Source of the DNA: Laburnicola sp. R22_1
Lineage: Eukaryota; Ascomycota; Dothideomycetes; Pleosporales; Didymosphaeriaceae
NCBI GenBank assembly: GCA_014281115.1
Contig: JACONQ010000015.1
Coordinates: 1,426,001-1,490,000, forward strand
Direction of reading: 5' to 3'
DNA: 64,000 nt
Shown here: piece by piece, positions 1 to 10,517 of the stretch
How the letters are laid out: every line of letters starts with the position of its first letter
How positions within the stretch are numbered: position 1 is the stretch's first letter
Made by a program: the position numbers and the translations under genes
The notes under the pieces: generated by a model
What the model was told of the DNA's origin: nothing
Databases searched by the model: none
Seen by the model: only the letters and a program-made list of their open reading frames with translations

Positions 1-916
1 CGAATCGTTCATCCCCAGGTTTATCTTCGCGCTGTTGCCGCCTCCGCCTCCAGGCCCCTTCACGCCTGATCTCCGGTCGTTTAGGTCGTATTTCCCGGCC
101 TCGATATTCTGGTATATCCGCTCTGCGACTTCCAAAAAAGCTCTCTCAACACCTTCGCCTGATTTGGCGGACGTCTCGACGTACTGCATAACGCCGTTCT
201 GCTTGCACCACTCTTCTGCCTCCTCTTTCGTGACTTGTCTCTTGTTCTCCTCGCTCTCGCCAGATACTGTTGATGACGGTGCGAGATCGCTCTTGTTCCC
301 TACTAGCACCACGACGATGTTCTCCTCGGCGATTTGTCTGAGATCATGCAGCCAGCTCGTCGCGCTCAAGAAGGTATTCTTTCGCGAGATGTCGAAGACT
401 AACAGGGCTCCTGAAGCGCCTCGAAAGTAGCTTCGTGTAATGCTCTTGTATGTTTCTTGGCCAGCGGTATCCCACAATGACAGTTTCATGTGCTTCTGCT
501 GCTCCTTTTGCTGTTTTGATGGTGAGGTAGCTGGATCGGCTCTCGAGGGGTTGTTGATGTTGAGAGCGTGCGATGCGGGAGGCCCGACGGGGACGATGCG
601 CGACCCAAATTCTACGCCGATAGTTACATCGTGATGGGGCGAGAAGCGGCCTTCGCAGAGGCGGATGGTGAGCTAGCGGCGTTAGCAGAATGTCCGTCTG
701 GTAGACTGAGGTGTACTGTGGTCCCCCCGACGTATACGCCATTCGCCACTCGACGCCCGTGCTGGAGAAGGTAAAGTCTTTTGCATAGACAAAAAGCGTT
801 GATGACGAAGGCGTATACTTCGGGGGGGAACCACAATACACACGTACACTGGACTTTCCGCACCCCGAGTCCCCCAGCGAAACTATCTTCGCGATATAGT
901 CCCACGGTTGAGCCAT
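1..916 (-). CDS. Rab-family small GTPase (Rab4/Ypt4-like), 3' end beyond window
   Basis: Membrane-traffic GTPase, a molecular switch on vesicles. Exons read as complement(<1..672, 848..916). Exon 1 gives 23 residues containing the P-loop GDSGCGKS (residues 15-22). Exon 2 carries the switch I stretch TIGVEF, the WDTAGQE switch II motif, the guanine-specificity motif NKSD and the ETSAK box, so all five nucleotide-binding motifs are present. The 175-nt intron has a GTACGT donor and a CTAG acceptor; splicing restores the frame directly into LTIRLCEGRFSP. A low-complexity insert of about 30 residues (Ser/Gln/Lys-rich) sits between switch I and switch II. The prenylated C-terminal cysteines would lie beyond base 1. 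The start at 914-916 is chosen because the P-loop follows at normal distance. The Rab class is sure; the Ypt4/Rab4 subfamily is an inference from the unusual first exon. Confidence 0.87.
673..847 (-). repeat. Hairpin-forming intron (introner-like)
   Basis: The single intron seen in the Rab gene contains a long imperfect inverted repeat: bases 711-740 pair with 810-843 (about 30 bp per arm, few mismatches), leaving a 69-nt loop. The inner arm ends three bases from the 5' splice site. Introner-like elements with stable predicted folding are known from Dothideomycetes. The sequence shows the fold directly; that it belongs to such a mobile intron family is inference. Confidence 0.5.
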
Positions 917-1734
917 GTGTGGAGAGTGCGTCCGAAGACGGCGAATGTGATGGTTGAGGGAGGTCTGGGGATGAGGCGCGAGCTTGCGGAGCGGTGTGCG
1001 GGGGCTTGCACAAAATAGGCGTGGGGCTAGAGCTCGATGAGTCTGCACAGGAGGGGAGGATCGGGCGGTTAAGGGTGCGCGAGGATACGAGGATACGGTG
1101 GTTTAGGAGCTGAAGTTGGAGAATGGTGAATGGTGATGGCCACTGCAGTCGAGGTCTGAGGTCACCAAGGTGTGTGGCTGATACCTCGTCATAGTTCGGA
1201 AGTGGCTTAGCTGGCACGCCGAAGGAAGTATTTTACATCTATCCAAACTCGACATTGCTGCTCTATATTTTATCAATTCCAGCGATTTACACGTTCGCTC
1301 ATTTATTTATATCTATTTATAGATGCTGGTTGATACGTCTTAGATTGATAGATTTCATTCTATTAGAGATTCATCCGAGATGTAGTAGATGTAGAGCCGC
1401 GAAATGTCAAGTTGCCAACTGCAGTCCTACGCGCACGGTACCTAACATCTGCGCTCACTGGGACCTTCGCATCTACGTTGCCAGAGATCTGGCAAGCACC
1501 GGTAGCGACGCCAGGACGGCATGGTTTGTCTTCGCATCGCAATCAGCTCTTGACCAGAGGACCGGCGGGATCCCAGGTCTTGTGTCTGTGCAAACGGAGT
1601 CGGCCATGTCTATCTTCTGCTTGAAACAGATGCAAGGTTCGTTTGCTGTTGAATGTTGCTGTGTTTAATGCTGCTTCAGTTCCAACCCCACTACATCTAC
1701 CATCCGGGACTATTTCGTAGTTCCATGGGCTATA
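917..1734. other. Intergenic: Rab promoter side and left flank of transposon
   Basis: No convincing gene. Bases 917-1230 are upstream of the Rab start and probably hold its promoter and 5' UTR. Bases 1255-1400 are AT-rich. Short open frames on both strands show no recognisable motif. Confidence 0.5.
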
Positions 1735-3524
1735 AGCTAGCGCATATAGCCGCCGCCCACATAGGGTTGCCGCCCACCCCGCCAAAACGCGACACCTGCA
1801 CAAAACCCGCGATATCTCAGCAACGCTGATTACAATTGCCATTGACTACACATAGATTCAAGCGCTGTAGCGGCTGTAGCTATAGCAGCTGTTTCTAAAG
1901 TGCTTGATACAGTAAATATACGTGGTTTAGCTGCTAAAGCCTCAGCTGCGCACATAGCCTCCCTGATACTCTCTACTTCTGCAAAGCGTTGATTCGGGTC
2001 TACTCGAACGCGCTTACGCTGACGCTGAGAGGTAGATATCTCTAGCTGCTGCTCAAGTCGTCTTTTCTCTGCTTCTAGGCCTGCAGCTCTAGCATTTGCA
2101 GCTGCTAGAGCCTTACCTGCTTTCTGTAGGAGTAGCCGGGTCGTACGACCTAGATTCTCGACGCTCTGGACGCTGTGCTGCGCTATATAGAGATCGCGAG
2201 GGCCCTGAGGGGTAGAGAGGAAGCTCTGGAGCTGCTGCTGAGGCTGCTGCTGACGAGTAGGCGTAGTAGGCCTCCGAGAGACCTGCGACGAGCTGAGCAC
2301 GTGATTGATGTTGAATGGGCAGATGCCAGATGCCTGCCAGCCAGCTCGAATCACACGCTCTGTGAAGCCTTCCTCCCTAGCTTGGTGATAGCAGGTGATA
2401 AAGCGCTCCTTCTTGACAGGCGCAGCGTCGTCGAGTGATGCGAGCTCCTGGATCTGACGCCTGTAGCTGGACTTGATCACAGAGAAAGGAGCGAGATCTA
2501 GAGGCTGTAGGACGTGTGAGGTGTGCGCAGGTAGATATAGGAGCTGTATACGATGCAGCCTGCAGAGCCACAGGAAGTCTATATCGATATGGCTGCCGTG
2601 ACCGTCGAGGATAAGAAGGCGGTACTGGCCATCACCTACAGCCGTCTCAGGTATGAATATACGCTGTAGCCACTCAACACCTATCGCTTTCGACGTCCAT
2701 CCGTTCTCAGAGGTTGTATAGAGCCAGCTAGGCACGGATTTGGCTGGGAACCAGGTAGTCTGTAGGCTCTGGCCTTTGAAGATGACTGCGCAGCGTAGTT
2801 TCTGCCCTGTCGCCGATACGCACTCGATTATAGAGACCCACTCGCGATTCTCTGGAGACCGAATGTAAGCCTTCTTCTTCTGACTACTAGAGAGTACTCT
2901 AGTGTTTGTACATACTCCTAGAGCCACGCCAGTCTCATCCATATTGTAGGTATTCTCGGCCTGTATATTAAGCCGCCGTCGAGTCTGCTCATAGAGCTCT
3001 AGGAACGCGCGTAGCTGCTCTGGTGTTGCTGCATCAGCTCTCTGAGCCTCTAGCTTTCTGCCGACTACAGAGGCAACGCGTGGCTGGCGCCTGAGGAAGT
3101 GTGAGAGCCAGAGCTTGCCAACAGGCTGGTTGTCGCCATTCATACGCAGAATTCGATTCGCCATTTCTCGAGCGCGAGCGTGCGAGGGAGGGCAGGCGCG
3201 TGCGTCTTCTTCGAGGATCCAGTCTACTAGGAAGTCCTCCTGCGCAGGAGTTAATCTCTGCTGGTGTTGATGGCAAATCGCGCTGTTTGTCGCGCCACCT
3301 AGTCGGCCTCGGAGGGTAGATCGAGGGATGTTATATGCCTTCGCTACAGCGCGTAGGCTTGGATAAAGGCCAGCGTTGAAATCGCTAATAGCTGATTGTA
3401 TAGCTTCTTCGCGGGGGTCCATATTGATGAGCGTTGTGGAGAGATATCGCGTGTTTTGTGCAGGTGTCGCGTTTTGGCGGGGTGGGCGGCAACCCTATGT
3501 GGGCGGCGACTATATGCGCTAGCT
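1735..3524 (-). mobile_element. Intact Fot1/pogo-like DNA transposon (Tc1/mariner superfamily)
   Basis: A 1,790-bp element flanked by TA on both sides (1733-1734 and 3525-3526), the expected target duplication for this superfamily. Terminal inverted repeats of about 84 bp begin AGCTAGCGCATATAG and differ at only two positions (bases 16 and 73 of the repeat). One uninterrupted transposase gene fills the interior on the minus strand. Base composition and the absence of stops contrast strongly with the RIP-damaged elements in the 23-57.7 kb island, so this copy arrived recently or escaped RIP. Confidence 0.93.
1830..3422 (-). CDS. Fot1/pogo-type DDE transposase
   Basis: A 530-residue intact protein that would cut and paste the element carrying it. 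An N-terminal psq/pogo-type helix-turn-helix covers about residues 5-45 (includes RAVAKAYNIPRSTLRGRL), followed by a Tc5/CENP-B-type DNA-binding domain at about 55-125 (LTPAQEDFLVDWI, then LWLSHFLRRQP). The DDE nuclease core spans about 155-330: D162 in YNMDETG, D273 in LILDGHGSH and D309 in VLQPLDLAPF, so the catalytic DDD triad is complete. A Gln-rich linker and a Glu/Arg-rich coiled coil at about 440-490 close the protein. The start at 3422 lies about 100 bp inside the right inverted repeat; no intron is needed. Length matches Fot1-type transposases (about 540 residues). Confidence 0.95.
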   Translation of the reverse strand: MDPREEAIQSAISDFNAGLYPSLRAVAKAYNIPRSTLRGRLGGATNSAICHQHQQRLTPAQEDFLVDWILEEDARACPPSHARAREMANRILRMNGDNQPVGKLWLSHFLRRQPRVASVVGRKLEAQRADAATPEQLRAFLELYEQTRRRLNIQAENTYNMDETGVALGVCTNTRVLSSSQKKKAYIRSPENREWVSIIECVSATGQKLRCAVIFKGQSLQTTWFPAKSVPSWLYTTSENGWTSKAIGVEWLQRIFIPETAVGDGQYRLLILDGHGSHIDIDFLWLCRLHRIQLLYLPAHTSHVLQPLDLAPFSVIKSSYRRQIQELASLDDAAPVKKERFITCYHQAREEGFTERVIRAGWQASGICPFNINHVLSSSQVSRRPTTPTRQQQPQQQLQSFLSTPQGPRDLYIAQHSVQSVENLGRTTRLLLQKAGKALAAANARAAGLEAEKRRLEQQLEISTSQRQRKRVRVDPNQRFAEVESIREAMCAAEALAAKPRIFTVSSTLETAAIATAATALESMCSQWQL

Positions 3525-4128
3525 TACTTTGTCCGGCCCAAAGTGCCCGGATAGTATATGGCAAGCATGTGCAGTGTAGACGCCGAGTGTCGACAACATC
3601 TCTGCTGCCGGGAAGCGCGTTCGCAGCCATAGTCTAGCAGTGTTTGCTCTCGGTGAGTGCCCTGGGTGCCTGGGTAGGATGGTTTCATAGTGTTTGGCGC
3701 GTGGGACGGACCGTGGGAGACGTGGGAACGAGGCGACAGTTGGCGGCGGGTGACAGCTGCCCGGCCCGCGCTAATAAGCTTCCTCCTGCCGGCTTCGGGC
3801 GCGCAGCTCATCGAGCCTCAACAAGCAGCTCGAGGGCGCTTCCTCCCCTGCGCTATCAACCTACATCGCTTCTTTCACGTCCTCGTCGCATTCTTAGGCG
3901 TACCAACATCGCCCGCTAGGGTCTCCCTACCAGCCATCTAGCTCGACCACACACCGCCGCCGGGTGCATGCCGTTCATCCTGCGTCATCATCTGCTGCCT
4001 CTTGTACCACTCCCGCCGCCCGCCTCACCGACGGCTGACTCGACCCACGCAGCGAGGCTGCACCCGCGATAAAACCCGCCTGAGCTGCCTGCGGTGCTGG
4101 ACGGGCACGCGAGCAGCCTCCCGTCACC
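3525..4128. other. Intergenic, upstream of the CTL gene
   Basis: Right flank of the transposon and the promoter/5' UTR of the gene at 4129. C/T-rich tracts increase toward the start codon, as is common in fungal promoters. Open frames at 3644-3941 have no recognisable motif. Confidence 0.5.
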
Positions 4129-6513
4129 ATGTTTTCCGAATGTAAGCCTGCCTATGCCCTCGGGGCCTTGTCGAGCCCATGTGACGCCCACGGCGTCTCT
4201 GTCTTAGCATGCCGGCAACCTCGTGTGACTGACCAGCGTGCCCCAGATGCCTCCAAATTCCTCTCGCAGTCGCAGTCGCAGGCGCAGTCCCGACTCTCCT
4301 TCGGACAGCCTGAGACGCCTTTTCGCTCAGACAGACAACGACCCTCCTCTCGCTCGCGACCGTCGGCCGGCTACCTCCAGCGGCGCAACATGCCGAATCC
4401 ATACAGCTCGCAAGCCATGTCGCGTTTCGCCTTCTCCTCGCGGACCTCGAACGCGCCCGCGCCGCTGTTTTATTCCGCCACAGATGACTTCCGGGAAGAG
4501 GACGACCATGGCGAGCACGACCGGGAAATGGCAGACCACTACGCTCTGCAGCGCTCGCGGCGGCAGTTTGGCGCCAGCAATCTTTCAGAGTCATCCGAAG
4601 TAGACGACGACATGGAGCGACGATCAGATCACATGGCAGATGGCGGCAGCGTCGAGGACGATGCCGGCTACGGACTAGGGCGGGGTATCAAGAGCTCGTG
4701 GAAGGGAGACAAACCAGGCCGCGGGCGAGCATCTACCGTTACAAAGCTCGAAGACGGCGAGCGAGACCAGAGCGTGCCATTATCTGAATCCAGCGCACCC
4801 AGCAGTAGAGCTACCGGCAAGCTTGTCGATGTTGAGCTAGCATCGACAAACCGAGGAAGCCTCGAAGAGGAAGACAGAGGCAACTTCTTACGAGATGACG
4901 AAAGGCCGCCCTCGTACCAGCAATTCCGAGATATGCCCACACCGAAGCGCGGAAGAGGTCCTTTACGAACGACGTTACCCATACCGCAAGAAACGGACGA
5001 AGACACCCTACTCGAAAACCCACGACCGACCAGCTCCGACCGCGAATCTGTACCCCAAATTGTCGCCCCAGAACCTGTAGTGCAGCCAAGGCACAACTTC
5101 TTCTGGGCGGAGATATTCCTGATTGCAAAATGCGCACTCCTGGGAGTCTTTCTGTTATCTCTGTTGCAAGAATCGGCCCCGGATAAGAAACATCCATTGG
5201 GAGACACCATATATACTGTTCTGCATTCGTCGTTCCATCTGATCGGGGTGTACTCTCTAGTCTCGGTCGTGGTAGGACTTCTCTGGTTGTCACTCCTGCG
5301 GTCCTTCGCGCGGCCGTTGATCATGCTCATGTTGGTCGCCGTCCCGGTGATCTCGTTTTCATTCTTCCTCTACCCCTTCATCTCAAGCTTCAAGGGATCG
5401 TGGAAAGGCGACAGCACTCAGGACAAACTCATGCGATTGCTGTCGCTCGGGCCGGCTTTGTTCTGCGTAGGCTGGGTATACACTGTAGTGAAAGGGAGAC
5501 ATTCCCTCGACAAGGCTACTAATATGTTAGAATTTGCAGGCGATATCTTGCGGGCTAACTTCCCTTTGCTCTTCGTCGGCATCGGTACACTGGCTGGCGT
5601 CGTTGTATGGTCATGGATATGGATGCTCATGTTCACGCGGCTATTCCTCGGGGGACATTTCTCAAAGTCGAGCTGGGTCATTGATTTCAGCACTTGGTGG
5701 CTCGGGGCAGCCTACTTCTTCGACTACTTCTGGACATTGAGCGTCATCGCAGGCGTCCAACGAGTTACAACCGCAGCGACCGTATCCCACTGGTACTTCC
5801 ATCGCATCGACAGTCCGACTCCGCCTCAAGCTTTGGTGCAAGCCTCTTTAACCCATGCGAGGTATACCATGGTCGGGACGATATGTCTCTCAACATTCCT
5901 GTCGCTCCTTATACGACTACCGCTACTTATCTTCCCGCGCCGCATCACCAAATGGATCAGTGCGTGCACTTACTCTGTGCTTCCGACATCCATTGCAGTG
6001 TTGACTAATCCGCTCACTCTGACATATGCCTCGGTACATACGGTGCCCCTTGTGCAAGCGGCTCGCGGGGTCAGTGATATGACCTTTATCTCACCCTCTT
6101 CGCCGACGACAACGCTGGGCCCACGCTCATTCGCTCCCACGCAGCCGCGACCCTCGATCGTGTCATATCGTCTCGCTAAGACACTGCTGCATGCTATACG
6201 TTGGGTCATTACCCTTTCGCTGGGTTTCGGCGGTTGGGTATCGACAGCGAGAATGTTGAAGCTTGGAAACGAGACAGTGCCATACACGGGCAGTTTATAC
6301 GCCTATGTGGTGGGTCTGATCAGTGCGGCTATTGGATGGGGAGCGCTTGGGGCAATGGAGGGAGTGCTCGGGGGGATTCTGGACGCTGTGCTCATTTGCT
6401 GGGGCAGTGAAGCCGGGAGAGATGGCAATGGAGAAGCGCGCTTCTGCCTCGATGCCGGGAGATTGTTCGGGAATGAAGTTAGTGGGCAGGGGAGAGGGCG
6501 CTACGAGGTTTGA
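4129..6513 (+). CDS. Choline transporter-like (CTL/SLC44, Pns1/Ctl1-type) membrane protein
   Basis: Likely exons join(4129..4141, 4247..6513), giving 759 residues starting MFSEYASKFL. The 105-nt intron (donor GTAAGC, acceptor CCCCAG) is a multiple of three and has no stop, so the unspliced frame is also open. Residues 1 to about 285 are hydrophilic, Ser/Arg/Asp-rich and probably disordered. From about 290 to 740 there are roughly ten hydrophobic segments, beginning with FFWAEIFLIAKCALLGVF and ending with the Gly-rich pair near SLYAYVVGLISAAIGWGALG. This topology (long cytosolic N-tail, CTL transmembrane domain) fits the DUF580/CTL family. Fission yeast Ctl1 of this family works with Atg9 in autophagy; yeast Pns1 has no clear transport role. 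Substrate is therefore not assigned. The family call is good; the short first exon is inferred from the splice sites. Confidence 0.8.
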   Translation: MFSECKPAYALGALSSPCDAHGVSVLACRQPRVTDQRAPDASKFLSQSQSQAQSRLSFGQPETPFRSDRQRPSSRSRPSAGYLQRRNMPNPYSSQAMSRFAFSSRTSNAPAPLFYSATDDFREEDDHGEHDREMADHYALQRSRRQFGASNLSESSEVDDDMERRSDHMADGGSVEDDAGYGLGRGIKSSWKGDKPGRGRASTVTKLEDGERDQSVPLSESSAPSSRATGKLVDVELASTNRGSLEEEDRGNFLRDDERPPSYQQFRDMPTPKRGRGPLRTTLPIPQETDEDTLLENPRPTSSDRESVPQIVAPEPVVQPRHNFFWAEIFLIAKCALLGVFLLSLLQESAPDKKHPLGDTIYTVLHSSFHLIGVYSLVSVVVGLLWLSLLRSFARPLIMLMLVAVPVISFSFFLYPFISSFKGSWKGDSTQDKLMRLLSLGPALFCVGWVYTVVKGRHSLDKATNMLEFAGDILRANFPLLFVGIGTLAGVVVWSWIWMLMFTRLFLGGHFSKSSWVIDFSTWWLGAAYFFDYFWTLSVIAGVQRVTTAATVSHWYFHRIDSPTPPQALVQASLTHARYTMVGTICLSTFLSLLIRLPLLIFPRRITKWISACTYSVLPTSIAVLTNPLTLTYASVHTVPLVQAARGVSDMTFISPSSPTTTLGPRSFAPTQPRPSIVSYRLAKTLLHAIRWVITLSLGFGGWVSTARMLKLGNETVPYTGSLYAYVVGLISAAIGWGALGAMEGVLGGILDAVLICWGSEAGRDGNGEARFCLDAGRLFGNEVSGQGRGRYEV

Positions 6514-6928
6514 GAAGAGTTCAAGAGGTGGACAGTAGCTGCATCAATGGAGTTGGATTTTGGACTTTTTGGATAGGACGGGCATAGCAATGGCGTCTTC
6601 TGTCTTCTAGGACTGGGTTATGCAATGATTGCAGCTGCGGTAGACCGTTCAATACCATGGTCCTTTTACTTGAACATTTGTGGCACTGTCCCTTCACTTG
6701 ACGTTCTGTTCTGTGATACTCGGAACTAGTAGCTACCTAAAGGTACCTGCCTGCAGGCGTTGCTCCGTAACCCGAGCCCACTTATTTTGGGCTCCGACTG
6801 GCCCGTGCCATGCCTGCTCAACGCGAACGCGGGGAACACACGTCGAGTTCGACGCAGCCCAGCTACAGCGAGCGCTGACGAGCTCAGGTAAGATTCTTCT
6901 ACGCGTATGACGCACCGTTGTCGCAACC
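6514..6928. other. Intergenic between CTL gene and SPC97
   Basis: Holds the 3' UTR of the CTL gene and the 5' region of SPC97. A possible donor (GGTAAG) near 6890 could mark a 5' UTR intron. No further gene seen. Confidence 0.4.
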
Positions 6929-9715
6929 ATGTCGACACGGAACACACATACGAAGAACTCATCGACCGCTGACCGACGGTCGGCCAATTATTCGTCCTCG
7001 ACGCGGCCCCGCGTGCCTTCCGGAAACATGAGCGGGGACAACGAGAAGCGCACTTCCTCAACATCACAGACACGGAAACAGTCGACTTCTTCTGGGATGG
7101 GCGAGCGCCGCGTGGAGAGGCGGGAGGTTAGAGAGAGAGAGGTGGAGATAAGAAGGACGAGGAGCCCGCTCAAGCATTCGACCGAGAGTCGAGTCAATGC
7201 GAGGACAAAGCTGGAGAAGCCGTCACGGCAAGACAGGGCGAGCACGAGTGCGACCGCCGATACTGCGAGAACAAAAGTAGAGCCGGAAAAGCCATGGGAG
7301 CCGCAAGCCTCTCTCATCCCGCATACGACCGCTCCGCTTGCGACGCGCATTTCTATCCCGCCGCTTGCTGTCACCGCGCCCACGACGCTGCAGCCTACGC
7401 CCCTCGCCCAGCTTTCGCTTGACCAGCAGGAGACGGCGATAATAGAGGACCTATTGTTCGTTTTTATGGGCTTCGAGGGACAGTACGTTCGGTTCAGTGA
7501 CTCGTATGATCCGCATGAAGAGAAGGAACGCCTTGTTGGGCCACAGTTTCGCATGCTACCCGGGCTAGATCCAAGCTTGAGAGACTTGACAAAGTCGATG
7601 TTGAAAATGGCGACGCACTACATCGCTGTGGAGGCATGTGTCGAGGTGCTGAGCAGGCAAGAGTACGGCGCAGTCAATCATTCGCTTTGCGCGGCTGTGA
7701 GGCGGTTGCTGAAGGACTATCTGACGCTGATGGCGCAGCTGGAGCACCAGATGCTGACGAATGAGTCGTTTACGTTGCATGTGCTGAATCTGCATACAAA
7801 GCAGACGAGCCACATGTTGTTTCAGCTTTACACGACGGGGATCCAGCTGCTCAAAGCGAATGGGATTCTGGAGGACGAGAAGGACGAAGACTCCGCCGAT
7901 GATACGGACGATTTCGAGGGGATCCTAGAATCGTTAAGAGAAGGCGGCACTGTCAAGAAAAAACTCTGCACAGGCGGAAGCGTGTTGGGACTCATCACGG
8001 CACGGTTAGCATCCATGTCAGGCGATCCGGCAGCACGGGAACTCCTCACAACCTTATTACGAGAGGCTAGCAAACCGTACATGACGATGCTGAACGAGTG
8101 GCTACACCACGGCGGAATCCGAGATCCACATGCAGAGTTTATGATCAGGGAGCAGAAGAGCATAAAAAGAGAAAGGCTGGACCAAGACTATACAGACGAG
8201 TATTGGGATAAGCGGTACACGATGCGGGATGCGGTTGTGCCGCCACAGCTCGAAGGAGTCAAGGATAAGGTTCTTCTCGCCGGCAAATACCTCAACGTCG
8301 TCCGTGAATGTGGTGGAGTCGACATCAGCAAGACCGTCCAAGACGTGCCTACAAGCTTCGACGATCCTCGGTTCCTGGATAATGTGAATTCCGCATACGC
8401 CTACGCTAATTCGTCGCTTTTCAACCTCCTCCTCACAACCCACCAGTTACCGGCGCGGTTACGCTCGCTGAAGCATTATTTTTTCCTGGATCGCTCGGAG
8501 TTCTTCTCATACTTTTTGGAACTAGGAGCCTCGGAGCTCAAGAAGCCAGCCAAGAGCGTTAATGTCGGGAAGCTGCAGTCGCTACTCGATATTGTTGTAC
8601 GGCAGCCGGGCTCCGTTGCGGCCGAAGATCCATACAAGGAAGATGTCAAGGTCCAAATGATTGAAACTGGACTCACAAACTGGCTCATGAAGGTTGTCAC
8701 TGTGACAGGTATGGACCAGGATGCTGCGAACGCAGCCTCGATCACAAACCATCTCACGCCCGCGGCCACTGCATCGGTAACGGACGACAGTAACATTACC
8801 GGTTACGGAGCTCTCGTGTTCGACTACGCGATGCCATTTCCGCTTTCGCTGGTGGTTAGTCGAGTTACTTTGACCCGATACCAATTACTTTTCCGCTATC
8901 TCTTAAGCTTGCGGCATCTCGAGAACAGCCTAGTCGAATGCTGGGGCGAGCAAGGCAAGAATGCGACTTGGAAGCACCGCTCGAAGAACCCACGGATAGA
9001 AATCTGGAAGCGAAGGGCGTGGACCTTGCGCGCCCGAATGCTCGTTTTTGTCCAACAGCTGCTGTACTACTGCACTGCTGAGGTCATCGAGCCAAACTGG
9101 GCCTCGTTGATGTCACGACTCAGCGAGGAGAGCAGCGATGACGGGAGGGGCAAGTCGAGAGCCAGCGAGGACGGTGGTGTGAAGAGGACGGTGGACGAAT
9201 TGATGCAGGACCATGTGGACTTTTTGGCTACTTGTTTGAAGGAGTGCATGCTTACTAACAGTAAGCTCCTCCGCGTATGTCTATCTCTCCCTCTCCACTC
9301 CCGGCATAAAACTAACCTATCTTAGATCAACAACAAAATAATGTCCACCTGCGCCATGTTCGCCACCTTTACCCAGTCGCTCACCCGCTACCTCCTCACC
9401 GGCGATCCCGACCTCGTCGCAGAAGCCAACGCCGCTATCTCCAAGAACGCCTCCCATGCTGCCTCCCAGCGCGCGTCCAAGACTGGCACGTACGTCTACG
9501 ATCCACAACGCGTGGACAAGATGTTCGACATGCTAGGCAAGTACGAAGAGAACTTTGCGAGGCATTTGAAGATTCTGCTGGATACGTTGAATTATCTGGC
9601 TGCGACGGAGACGGTTGTTTTCTTGAGTTTATGTGCGAGGTTGCAGAGTGCGGGGGAGGGGGGGATGGTTAATAATGTTGTTGGAGAGGGGTTTGGGGTT
9701 CAGGAGGCGGGCTGA
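6929..9715 (+). CDS. SPC97: Gamma-tubulin complex component 2 (Spc97/GCP2)
   Basis: Subunit of the gamma-tubulin small complex that nucleates microtubules at the spindle pole body. Exons join(6929..9274, 9326..9715), 911 residues. The 51-nt intron (GTATGT...CTTAG, phase 0) joins MLTNSKLLR to INNKIMST. Residues 1-160 are a Ser/Thr/Arg-rich tail. The GCP N-terminal domain starts at about 170 with the typical EDLLFVFMGFEGQYVRF motif and continues through LMAQLEHQMLTNESFTLHVL. The C-terminal gamma-tubulin-binding domain starts at about 640 (PLSLVVSRVTLTRYQLLFRY, LLSLRHLENSLVECW) and ends in the second exon with FARHLKILLDTLNYLAATE. Length is normal for fungal GCP2. An in-frame Met at 7027 is an alternative start that would trim 33 unconserved residues. 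Confidence 0.93.
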
Positions 9716-10239
9716 TGGTTTTTGTGGTCGTGAGCATGGTTTTCGGGAGGGGTGGTTTTCTTTGCAGCCTGGCTGGCGTTGGTGGGATACCATTGTGTGG
9801 ATAGATTACGCAGCGGTTCTTCAATGTTGGTCTATTGAGCGGGGAGGTTGTTTGGTGGGGGAGCAGTATTCCCTTTTTTCTTCCTGAGTTTTATGCATGA
9901 CGGTGATGAATCCATGATTCCGGTTTTGCATGTTATCTTGGATGGGGCCTACCTCGCTCTTGCGCTTCTCGCGCGCGCTCCGCTTTCTGGGGTATATCGG
10001 ATTTCACAAGTCGCATTGGAGCTTTGGTATGTGGTATTTTGACGGCCTTGTATCTCACCGAATTGAATCATCATGCAGCTTCTGGCTTTGCTTCTCGCGC
10101 GTAGACATGTTGAGGTAATTTTCGTGTGCCTCTTGTTCGGGGACGCTGGGTGCGTATACGGACCCGGGTACATACAGTTATGCATATGACGTTTGGTAAT
10201 TTTCGTAGTGTTGTTCTAGATGAGGGGCGTGGGTTGTAT
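9716..10239. other. Intergenic, 3' of SPC97
   Basis: G/T-rich 3' flank of SPC97. Short open frames have no recognisable content. SPC97 (plus) and the membrane-protein gene at 10518 (minus) are convergent, so both 3' UTRs end in or near this stretch. Confidence 0.4.
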
Positions 10240-10470
10240 GTATTCGCAAGGAAAGGATTCGGAAGGAAAGGATTCGCAAGAAAATAGAATTTGCTAGAAA
10301 AGGATATTCGTAGGGTATTCGCAATCAAAGGGACATTCACAAGAAAATGGATATTCGCCAGGAAAGCACGTCGCAAGGAAAGCATAGCAAGAAAAGCATG
10401 TCACAAGGAAAGCACGTCGCAAGGAAAGCATGTTGCAAGAAAAGTATGTCACAAGAAAAGCATGTCGACC
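10240..10470. repeat. Degenerate minisatellite, about 16-bp unit
   Basis: Variations on ATTCGCAAGGAAAGG and, from about 10365, a clearer 16-bp unit (GCACGTCGCAAGGAAA, GCATGTCACAAGGAAA, GCATGTTGCAAGAAAA). At least six consecutive units are recognisable at 10365-10465, with older variants before them. It lies just past the stop of the gene at 10518. Confidence 0.75.
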
Positions 10471-10517
10471 AACCACTAGCTCGTCGTACACATATGTAAC
10501 ACAGGTACACGATCACT

